Shown here one piece after another: positions 1-5,293 of a DNA stretch of 5,293 nucleotides. Position 1 is the first letter of the stretch. Each line of letters starts with the position of its first letter. The stretch is from Bacteroidota bacterium (GTDB taxonomy: Bacteria; Bacteroidota; Bacteroidia; NS11-12g; UBA955). Made by a program: the position numbers and the translations under genes. The stretch spans positions 1 through 5,293 of the forward strand of contig VMCP01000026.1 in assembly GCA_008081305.1 (NCBI GenBank), written 5' to 3'. The notes below the pieces were generated by a model. It saw only the letters and a program-made list of their open reading frames with translations. It searched no databases and was not told the DNA's origin.

Positions 1-62
1 AAACTATTTTGTCATTGAGTTAAATTAAGAGTTCAGTTCCCGTAACTCCCAACCGAAGATTG

Positions 63-70
63 TATCTTTG
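63..70 (+). promoter_or_regulatory. Possible Bacteroidota -7 promoter element (TATCTTTG)
   Basis: TATCTTTG matches the Bacteroidota sigma-factor -7 consensus TAnnTTTG exactly and lies 4 nt before the rfbA ATG. A transcript initiated from it would begin at or very near the start codon, so the mRNA would be almost leaderless. No TTTG or TTG-like -33 element lies at the usual spacing (around position 40). The match could therefore be chance, and rfbA may instead be read from a promoter outside the window. Confidence 0.25.
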
Positions 71-74
71 GGGT

Positions 75-947
75 ATGAAGGGAATTATCTTGGCCGGAGG
101 ATCCGGAACCCGTCTATACCCATTGACCATGGCTGTTAGTAAGCAGCTCATGCCGGTATACGACAAGCCCATGATTTATTACCCCTTATCGGTGCTAATG
201 ATGGCAGGTATTCGTGAAATACTCATCATCTCTACTCCGCATGACTTACCCCACTTTGAGAGACTTTTAGGAGACGGAAGCCGAATCGGTTGCCGCTTTG
301 AATACAAAATTCAACCATCTCCAGATGGTTTAGCCCAAGCGTTTGTATTGGGTGAGGAATTTATTGGGGATGATGATGTTGCGCTGATTTTAGGGGATAA
401 TATCTTTTATGGCAGTAACCTAAACGAAACATTAAAAAGTTGTCGTAACCCACAGGGAGGGATTGTTTTTGCCTATCACGTATCAGATCCGGAACGTTAT
501 GGAGTGGTGGATTTTGATCAGAACTTAAAAGCTTTGAGTATTGAAGAAAAACCATCAGAACCCAAATCTAGTTTTGCGGTTCCAGGTTTGTATTTCTATG
601 ATAACTCTGTGGTAGAAATAGCGAAGAATCTAAAACCATCTGCTCGTGGTGAGTTGGAAATCACGGATGTAAATAAAATCTACCTGGAAAAAGGCGCATT
701 ATCGGTTCGAATCATGAGTCGAGGCACGGCTTGGCTAGATACAGGTACATTCGGTTCTTTGATGCAAGCTGGTCAGTTCGTAGAGGTGATTGAAGAACGT
801 CAAGGCCTAAAAGTGGGTTGTATTGAAGAAATTGCATGGAGGCAAGGCTTTATCAATGACGAACAGTTGGTTGAAATTGCTCAACCATTGAAGAAAAGCG
901 GTTACGGAGATTATCTAGAAAAAATCATTCATATTCAAACCTATTAA
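75..947 (+). CDS. rfbA: Glucose-1-phosphate thymidylyltransferase (RmlA/RfbA)
   Basis: This enzyme condenses dTTP with glucose-1-phosphate to give dTDP-glucose and pyrophosphate. It is the first step of dTDP-L-rhamnose and related deoxysugar synthesis for surface polysaccharides, and it acts in the cytoplasm. The 290-residue product is close to the roughly 290-residue family norm and appears complete. Visible motifs are the N-terminal nucleotide-binding loop LAGGSGTRLYP (residues 6-16), SKQLMPVYDKPMIYYPLS (22-39, with K23), QPSPDGLAQA (80-89), LGDN (106-109, D108 a likely Mg ligand), the EEKP motif (157-160) and WLDTGT (220-225, D222 the second likely Mg ligand). The ATG at 75 is chosen over an in-frame TTG at 60 because family members begin MKGIILAGG. 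No rfbB, rfbC or rfbD is visible, so any sugar cluster would have to lie upstream. The next gene starts 9 nt after the stop. Confidence 0.96.
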   Translation: MKGIILAGGSGTRLYPLTMAVSKQLMPVYDKPMIYYPLSVLMMAGIREILIISTPHDLPHFERLLGDGSRIGCRFEYKIQPSPDGLAQAFVLGEEFIGDDDVALILGDNIFYGSNLNETLKSCRNPQGGIVFAYHVSDPERYGVVDFDQNLKALSIEEKPSEPKSSFAVPGLYFYDNSVVEIAKNLKPSARGELEITDVNKIYLEKGALSVRIMSRGTAWLDTGTFGSLMQAGQFVEVIEERQGLKVGCIEEIAWRQGFINDEQLVEIAQPLKKSGYGDYLEKIIHIQTY

Positions 948-956
948 TTCCACTGC

Positions 957-1412
957 ATGTCTTCTGATAGATGGATTTCGGTTAAACAAAAGATTCAATC
1001 ACTATTGGACCGTTTACAACGATTGGAAGCGGAAAATGATGAATTACACCAAAAAATCAACCAATATGAGTACGCCTTAGAGTCTCAAAATGAGTCGCAA
1101 GAATCAACCAATCAGGAAGAGGTAGATTTACTAAAGAGCAATCTTACGAGAAAGGATGTATTCATTGAAAATTTAGAAGATGAAGTCCAGCAGTTCAGAC
1201 AGAAAACGAGTGATTTAGAAGAAAAAATTGCACTCCAAGATAATACGCTGCAAATACAAAAAAACACCATTTTGGATTTAAGCGAACAGAATAAAATGAT
1301 TAAACTTGCAAAAGGGATGTCTGCGGATAAAGCAGAAACCCATGAACTTAAAATTAAAATAAATCAATTAATTAGAGATATAGACCGGTGCATTGATTTG
1401 CTAAACGACTAA
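957..1412 (+). CDS. Coiled-coil protein of unknown function upstream of zapA
   Basis: This is a 151-residue, highly charged protein without signal peptide, transmembrane segment or catalytic motif. Residues about 8-112 are rich in Glu, Gln, Lys, Asn and Leu in heptad-like spacing (for example IQSLLDRLQRLEAENDELHQ, 13-32, and VFIENLEDEVQQF, 68-80), so an extended coiled coil is expected. A region around 44-55 rich in Ser, Gln and Asn probably breaks the coil. The C-terminal part (about 114-151, IKLAKG followed by LKIKINQLIRDIDRCIDLLN) resembles, from memory, the conserved tail of small coiled-coil proteins that sit before zapA in many Bacteroidota. Only 3 nt separate it from zapA, which suggests coupled translation. 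ZapB of Escherichia coli is also a small coiled-coil ZapA partner, so a divisome role is plausible. That is an inference from position, because no sequence homology to ZapB is evident. Start: ATG with no Shine-Dalgarno sequence, 9 nt after rfbA. Confidence 0.9.
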   Translation: MSSDRWISVKQKIQSLLDRLQRLEAENDELHQKINQYEYALESQNESQESTNQEEVDLLKSNLTRKDVFIENLEDEVQQFRQKTSDLEEKIALQDNTLQIQKNTILDLSEQNKMIKLAKGMSADKAETHELKIKINQLIRDIDRCIDLLND

Positions 1413-1415
1413 TAT

Positions 1416-1700
1416 ATGGATACAAACGAAACTGTGCTTTTAACTGTGAAAATTGATAATCGCTCTATGCGATTGAGAGTTTCCAAAAAGGATGAAGCGC
1501 AAGTTTTGGCGGCAGTGGAACTGTTGAATAAAAGAATTGAGGGCTTTAAAAGGTTTGGTTCTTCGGACCCCGTAGATAGACTGTCTTGGGCGGCTCTTGA
1601 TTTAGCGGGTGATGTAGTACGTCACGATGGAGATGCCTCTAACGCTGCTGATACGGATGAACATTTGGACGAAATAGAACAAATGTTACACACCATATGA
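1416..1700 (+). CDS. zapA: Cell division protein ZapA
   Basis: ZapA is a small cytoplasmic protein that binds FtsZ filaments, promotes their bundling and stabilises the Z ring. The 94-residue product fits the family layout. An N-terminal beta-strand domain (TVLLTVKIDNRSMRLRVS, about residues 6-23) is followed by a helix with the typical 'EAQVLAAVELLNKRIEGFK' pattern (27-45), then VDRLSWAALDLAGDVVR (53-69), which matches the Bacteroidota ZapA segment usually seen as D-x-x-D-x-L-A-x-x-A-L. The acidic helical tail (about 80-94, HLDEIEQML) likely forms the dimer or tetramer coiled coil and is shorter than in the 109-residue E. coli protein. The identification rests on this pattern together with the position immediately upstream of rny, a common Bacteroidota arrangement. 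ATG start, 3 nt after the coiled-coil gene. Confidence 0.88.
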   Translation: MDTNETVLLTVKIDNRSMRLRVSKKDEAQVLAAVELLNKRIEGFKRFGSSDPVDRLSWAALDLAGDVVRHDGDASNAADTDEHLDEIEQMLHTI

Positions 1701-1730
1701 TCGTTTAAATGATTGATGCTCCCCTAAAAA

Positions 1731-1735
1731 AGGAG
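1731..1735 (+). promoter_or_regulatory. Strong Shine-Dalgarno site of rny (AGGAG)
   Basis: AGGAG lies 4 nt before the rny ATG, preceded by an A-run. It is the only clear Shine-Dalgarno sequence among the six starts in the window, in a lineage whose ribosomes rarely rely on one. A CTCC at 1719-1722 is complementary to GGAG (1732-1735) with a 9-nt loop, so a short 4-bp hairpin (5 with a G-U pair) could mask the site. The pairing is weak. Confidence 0.6.
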
Positions 1736-1739
1736 TAAA

Positions 1740-3281
1740 ATGAACGAAGTATTATTTATCATTATCGGCGCTGTGGCTGGTCTAGGAATAGGCTATGTCG
1801 TATTTGCAGCAGCGCGTAAAAAACAATTAGAGAGTGAGAAAAGTCGCATTTTGGAAGAAGCCAAAATGCAGGGTGAAAACCTTAAAAAAGAACGCATCAT
1901 GGAAGCGAAAGAGAAGTACATGCAACTGCGCTCTGAGTATGAGAAAGAAACCAACAAAAGAAACCAAGAGCTTTCAAATGGAGAGAATCGCATCAAACAA
2001 AAAGAACAATCTTTAGAAGATCGATTGAGAAATGCAAAAAGCAAAGAAGATGAAGCGCAGCAGAGAAAACAACGCCTAGACGCTCAAATTGAAAGCTACA
2101 AAAAGCGTGAAGGGGAATTGACAGAAATGAGAGAGCAACAGCTCAATCAATTGGAAGCTATTGCGGGTTTATCTCAGGATGAGGCGAAGGAACAAATGCT
2201 CGAAGCCATTAAAGCAAAAACCCATACAGAAGGTCTTACTTTAGCGAAGACAATTGTGGAGGAAGCGAAATTGGGAGCAACGCGTGAAGCAAAGCGCATT
2301 GTTCTACAAACTATTCAGCGTACGGCTGCAGAACTAGCGATCGATAACACGGTAACGGCATTCCCACTGGAGTCTGACGATGTTAAGGGTAGAATCATTG
2401 GTCGTGAGGGAAGGAATATTAAAGCATTTGAAGCAGCTACCGGTGTAGAAATTTTGATTGACGATACTCCTGAGACCATTGTTTTAAGTTGTTATGATCC
2501 TATTCGCAGGGAAGTTGCTCGTGTATCTTTGGAACGATTAATCAGAGATGGAAGAATTCACCCAGCAAGAATTGAAGAGGTCGTTGAGAAAACTCAAAAA
2601 CAAATTGAAGAAGAGGTTATTGAGTGGGGTGAGCGTACGGTTGTAGATCTAGGAATAACTGGTTTGCATCCGGAGCTAATTCGCTATGTTGGTAGAATGC
2701 GTTTCCGTAGTTCGTATGGCCAAAACTTGTTGAAGCACAGTCGAGAGGTGGCAAGATTATGTGCTACTATGGCCGCTGAAATGGGAATCGATGTTAAATT
2801 GGCTAAGCGTGCTGGTTTATTACATGATATTGGAAAATGCCCGGATAACGATGAGGAAACACCTCACGCATTACTGGGTATGAAGCTTTGTGAGAAGTTT
2901 GGAGAACACCCAGAAGTATGTAATGCAGTGGGAGCTCACCACGATGAAATTGAGATGACAAGCCTATTGAGCCCTGTTATTCAAGCGTGCGATGCCATTA
3001 GTGGATCTCGTCCTGGTGCACGTCGCGGTGATGATCAATATGTGGAGAGGATTAAGGAAATGGAAAACATGGCACTTGGTTATCCTGGAGTAGAAAAAGC
3101 GTATGCAATTCAAGCCGGTAGGGAGTTGCGCATTATTATGGGCGCTGATAGCACCAATGATGATCAAGCAGATAATCTTGCCTTTGAACTATCCAATCGT
3201 ATAATGACTGAAATGCGTTATCCTGGTCAGGTTAAAATCACGGTTATCCGTGAAAAACGCTCAGTAGGAGTAGCCAAGTAA
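1740..3281 (+). CDS. rny: Ribonuclease Y (membrane-anchored endoribonuclease)
   Basis: RNase Y is an endoribonuclease that starts mRNA decay and processes some RNAs, working at the inner face of the cytoplasmic membrane. The 513-residue product has the full family architecture. A single N-terminal membrane anchor (about residues 4-24, VLFIIIGAVAGLGIGYVVFAA) is followed by a long Glu/Lys/Arg/Gln-rich coiled coil (about 26-195). The KH RNA-binding domain (about 205-270) carries the GxxG loop within GRIIGREGRNIKAFE (217-231). The HD metal-dependent phosphohydrolase domain has H333 (LLKHSREVA), the HD pair H362-D363 (LLHDIGK), H400/H401 (GAHHDE) and D418 (ACDAISGSRPGARR). The C-terminal family domain ends in YPGQVKITVIRE (494-505). 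All expected metal ligands are present, so the enzyme should be active. It lies 39 nt after zapA and 8 nt before rsmI. Confidence 0.97.
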   Translation: MNEVLFIIIGAVAGLGIGYVVFAAARKKQLESEKSRILEEAKMQGENLKKERIMEAKEKYMQLRSEYEKETNKRNQELSNGENRIKQKEQSLEDRLRNAKSKEDEAQQRKQRLDAQIESYKKREGELTEMREQQLNQLEAIAGLSQDEAKEQMLEAIKAKTHTEGLTLAKTIVEEAKLGATREAKRIVLQTIQRTAAELAIDNTVTAFPLESDDVKGRIIGREGRNIKAFEAATGVEILIDDTPETIVLSCYDPIRREVARVSLERLIRDGRIHPARIEEVVEKTQKQIEEEVIEWGERTVVDLGITGLHPELIRYVGRMRFRSSYGQNLLKHSREVARLCATMAAEMGIDVKLAKRAGLLHDIGKCPDNDEETPHALLGMKLCEKFGEHPEVCNAVGAHHDEIEMTSLLSPVIQACDAISGSRPGARRGDDQYVERIKEMENMALGYPGVEKAYAIQAGRELRIIMGADSTNDDQADNLAFELSNRIMTEMRYPGQVKITVIREKRSVGVAK

Positions 3282-3289
3282 TCCAACCG

Positions 3290-3985
3290 GTGTCTGGAAA
3301 GCTCTATATAGTACCGACGCCCATTGGGAATTTGGGTGATATTACTTTCAGAGCCGTTGATGCCTTAAAGAATGCAAACAAAATTTTAGCAGAAGACACC
3401 CGCACCACGGGTGTCTTGTTAAATCATTATGAAATTTCCACTCCTTGTGAGAGTTTTCATATTCATAATGAGCATCATAAACTACCTAAGTTCATTGAAG
3501 ATTTAAAACAGGGATCTATCCTTGCGCAGGTATCAGATGCTGGGATGCCAGCCATCTCTGATCCAGGCTATTTATTGGCTCGTGCGGCGATTGAAGAGGG
3601 TATCGATATTGAAGTATTGCCAGGGGCAACGGCTTTTTTACCAGCGCTGATTAAAAGCGGTTTTTCTCTACATAAATTTACATTTGAAGGATTCCTACCC
3701 CCAAAGAAAGGAAGACAAACCAAACTCCAAGAATGGGCAAAGGAGAACGACACCTTGGCCTTTTATGAGAGTCCCCATAAACTGTTAAAAACCCTAAATG
3801 CTTTATTAGAATATTGTGGTGAAAACAGAAGAGTAAGTGTTTCAAGAGAGCTTACAAAGAAATTTGAAGAAACGATTACCGGACGGTTAATTGATGTCCT
3901 GTCGCATTTCGAATCAAAATCCCCTAAAGGAGAATTTGTTGTAGTTTTGGAAGGTGTCAAGTACTCCCAAATTGAACCTGAGTAA
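3290..3985 (+). CDS. rsmI: 16S rRNA (cytidine(1402)-2'-O)-methyltransferase RsmI
   Basis: RsmI is a SAM-dependent tetrapyrrole-methylase-fold enzyme that 2'-O-methylates C1402 in the 16S rRNA decoding centre, where RsmH adds the N4 methyl group. Motifs in order are LYIVPTPIGNLGDITFRAVD (5-24), AEDTRTTGVLLNHY (34-47), VSDAGMPAISDPGYLLARAA (81-100), EVLPGATAFLPALIKSGF (108-125), FEGFLPPKKGRQ (132-143), FYESPHKLLKTL (158-169) and SRELTKKFEE (184-193). The 231-residue product covers the catalytic core but lacks the extra C-terminal helical region of the 286-residue E. coli protein. My recollection is that this shorter form is usual in Bacteroidota. The start is a GTG, 8 nt after the rny stop; it is supported because the family's conserved N-terminal strand begins four residues later. 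The 3' end overlaps the likely start of lnt. A perfect 10-bp inverted repeat lies inside the AEDTRTTG region. Confidence 0.95.
   Translation: MSGKLYIVPTPIGNLGDITFRAVDALKNANKILAEDTRTTGVLLNHYEISTPCESFHIHNEHHKLPKFIEDLKQGSILAQVSDAGMPAISDPGYLLARAAIEEGIDIEVLPGATAFLPALIKSGFSLHKFTFEGFLPPKKGRQTKLQEWAKENDTLAFYESPHKLLKTLNALLEYCGENRRVSVSRELTKKFEETITGRLIDVLSHFESKSPKGEFVVVLEGVKYSQIEPE
3393..3417 (+). repeat. Perfect 10-bp inverted repeat (hairpin) inside rsmI
   Basis: AAGACACCCG (3393-3402) and CGGGTGTCTT (3408-3417) are exact reverse complements around a 5-nt CACCA loop. In mRNA this would form a stable, GC-rich stem. It is not followed by a T-run (the next bases are GTTAAATC), so it is not a standard intrinsic terminator. 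It encodes part of the conserved EDTRTTGVL segment, which constrains some of the bases. Confidence 0.85.
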
Positions 3986-5293
3986 AATACGTTTAGCTCC
4001 TAACTGGGTTTGGATAACATTACCGGCCCTTCTATTCGTAATTGCATGGGAACCCATTGGGTTGACGCCGTTATTATGGTTGGCATTTATACCATTTTTT
4101 GTGCTACACCAGCGTTTAACGGTTGCTTCTAGATGGAAGTATTTTGGAAACATTTACCTCGCTTTATTGGGTTGGAATGCCACCACCACATGGTGGGTTT
4201 TTTATGCGTCTGCCGCGGGTGGAGTTTCCATGTTAATTCTGAATACCCTTTTCATGTGCATTCCATTTTTAATTTGGCGGTTTGCTGAAAAAAAAGGTTT
4301 GAGCGGTTGGAATGGATTTCTACTTTTTACACTCGCGTGGGTACTCTATGAATACGGGCACCATAGATGGGATTTAAGTTGGCCTTGGTTAACCTTGGGA
4401 AACGGCTTGTCAAGTGCTCCTTGGATGATTCAATGGTATGAGTGGACCGGAACGTTGGGAGGTACCCTTTGGGTCTTATGGTTGAATTATTTTATTTACA
4501 AGCTCTTATTAGACCCTACTCGCAGATTAAAGCAAGCTATTTCATTACTTGTATTGGTTCCAACGTTAGTTTCCTTGATTTTGCTGGCTTATCGAACCAA
4601 TACAGAGGGAAACGAGATCAAAGTTGCAGTCATGCAGCCTAGTTTTAATCCATGGAATGAGAAATTTGACAGAGACCCTGTGGAGATGCAGGAGGAAATG
4701 CAGCAGATTTCAATGTCGGGGATTGATAGCAGTACAAATTGGCTGCTCTGGCCTGAAACATCTATGGTTAGAAGCATGGACATCGATTATCTAGACAGGA
4801 ATGCTCAAGTGTTGATGCTTAAAAGAGATCTGATTGAACCATTTCCTAACTTACAAATTGTCACGGGCTTTCATGGCATTAAATATTATCGTGCGCAGCA
4901 GAAACCAACGCGTAGTGCACGTAAATCAACCTATGATCCCAATGTTTATTACGATGTTTATAATTCGGCACTTCATTTAGCTAAGGATTCACAGTCAAAG
5001 TATAATCATAAGAGTAAATTGGTGCCTGGTACGGAACAGATGCCTTTTATTCATACCATACCTTTTTTAGAACAACTAGCCATTACGCTTGATGAGAATA
5101 GCATTACTGGAAGTTTAGGTGTGAGTGATTCGGCTTATTCATTGGGTTATAGCGAGCCGGTGGCACCCATTATTTGTTATGAAAGCATTTATGGTGACTA
5201 TGTACGTAGTTATGTAAAGAAGGGAGCCACATGGCTGGGTATTATCACAAATGATGCTTGGTGGGAAAACACACCTGGTTATCACCAGCATTA
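3972..5293 (+). CDS. lnt: Apolipoprotein N-acyltransferase (Lnt), 3' end outside window
   Basis: Lnt transfers an acyl chain from phospholipid to the N-terminal cysteine amine of lipoproteins, the last step of lipoprotein maturation at the inner membrane. About 440 residues are visible of an expected 500-550. Several hydrophobic membrane segments fill residues about 13-205 (for example VWITLPALLFVIAW and SLLVLVPTLVSLILLAY). A nitrilase-fold domain begins near EIKVAVMQPSFNPWNE (215-230). The catalytic triad is recognisable: E262 in WPETS, K347 in YNHKSKLVPGTEQMPF, and C402 in PIICYESIYGDYV. E355, Y403 and E404 match further conserved positions, and the ITNDAWW stretch (425-431) is typical. The reading frame is open from 3945 to the window end. 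No in-frame ATG occurs before about 4209, which would delete the first membrane segments. The start is therefore the TTG at 3972 (14-nt overlap with rsmI, chosen here) or the GTG at 3954 (32-nt overlap, six more residues). Lnt identity is firm; the exact start is not. Confidence 0.9.
   Translation, partial: MNLSKIRLAPNWVWITLPALLFVIAWEPIGLTPLLWLAFIPFFVLHQRLTVASRWKYFGNIYLALLGWNATTTWWVFYASAAGGVSMLILNTLFMCIPFLIWRFAEKKGLSGWNGFLLFTLAWVLYEYGHHRWDLSWPWLTLGNGLSSAPWMIQWYEWTGTLGGTLWVLWLNYFIYKLLLDPTRRLKQAISLLVLVPTLVSLILLAYRTNTEGNEIKVAVMQPSFNPWNEKFDRDPVEMQEEMQQISMSGIDSSTNWLLWPETSMVRSMDIDYLDRNAQVLMLKRDLIEPFPNLQIVTGFHGIKYYRAQQKPTRSARKSTYDPNVYYDVYNSALHLAKDSQSKYNHKSKLVPGTEQMPFIHTIPFLEQLAITLDENSITGSLGVSDSAYSLGYSEPVAPIICYESIYGDYVRSYVKKGATWLGIITNDAWWENTPGYHQH

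Noticed and set aside
2..28. Open frame ending at TAA 26-28 (reads NYFVIELN then stop), possibly the 3' end of an upstream gene.
   Set aside because: Only eight codons are visible and other frames also stop nearby. It cannot be told from chance, so it is not listed as a gene.
29..48. Short inverted repeat GAGTT / AACTC with a 10-nt loop in the leader, a possible terminator of an upstream gene.
   Set aside because: A 5-bp AT-rich stem with a wide loop and no T-run after it is well within chance.
313..330. Near-perfect palindrome AACCATCT-CC-AGATGGTT inside rfbA.
   Set aside because: It codes for the conserved QPSPDGL motif. As RNA it gives only a 7-bp stem with a 4-nt loop and no T-run, so there is no support for an operator or terminator.
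361..555. Minus-strand open frame of 64 codons opposite rfbA, and similar ones opposite rny, rsmI and lnt.
   Set aside because: They lie fully antisense to strongly identified genes, have no recognisable domains and look like shadow frames.
1701..1739. Spacer between zapA and rny examined for a small RNA such as 6S RNA, which lies after zapA in some Proteobacteria.
   Set aside because: At 39 nt it is far too short for 6S RNA, and no promoter or terminator is seen.
4183..4203. Terminator-like CCACC-ACAT-GGTGG stem followed by G and six Ts inside lnt.
   Set aside because: The stem is only 5 bp and lies in the middle of a clearly continuous coding region (TTWWVFY); the Ts encode Val-Phe-Phe-type codons. 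Premature termination here is unlikely without expression data.
4442..4642. Plus-strand 66-codon frame with an ATG inside lnt.
   Set aside because: It is out of frame with the lnt membrane region, whose frame stays open throughout and shows Lnt motifs on both sides.

Overview
The window is a compact block of chromosomal housekeeping genes, all on the + strand. It most likely comes from a member of the Bacteroidota, probably Flavobacteriales-like. The evidence is the gene order coiled-coil protein / zapA / rny, the protein flavour (for example the YHKSKLVP-like and CYESIYGDYV motifs of Lnt), the near absence of Shine-Dalgarno sequences, and an AT-leaning composition. No species-level call is possible from the sequence alone.

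Layout. Positions 1-74 are a short non-coding leader that may include the tail of an upstream gene and a Bacteroidota-type -7 promoter motif. Next come rfbA/rmlA (75-947, glucose-1-phosphate thymidylyltransferase), a 151-residue coiled-coil protein of unknown function (957-1412), zapA (1416-1700, FtsZ-ring accessory protein), rny (1740-3281, membrane-anchored RNase Y), rsmI (3290-3985, 16S rRNA 2'-O-methyltransferase) and lnt (about 3972 to beyond the window end, apolipoprotein N-acyltransferase). The lnt gene has no plausible ATG start and lacks its C-terminal part here.

Gaps between genes are 9, 3, 39 and 8 nt, followed by an overlap of about 14 nt, so the six genes look like one transcription unit. 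Together they cover envelope building (a dTDP-sugar precursor and lipoprotein maturation), Z-ring assembly, mRNA turnover and ribosome modification. These are growth-linked functions but not one pathway. The coiled-coil protein next to zapA is the only gene here without an assigned function, and a divisome role is a reasonable inference from position.

I see no mobile element, CRISPR array, tRNA, rRNA or accessory system, and nothing that amounts to a new multi-gene system. The points worth a second look are small: the uncharacterised ZapA-linked coiled-coil protein, a perfect 10-bp hairpin inside rsmI, the non-ATG overlapping start of lnt, and an unusually clear Shine-Dalgarno sequence before rny that could pair with a nearby CTCC.
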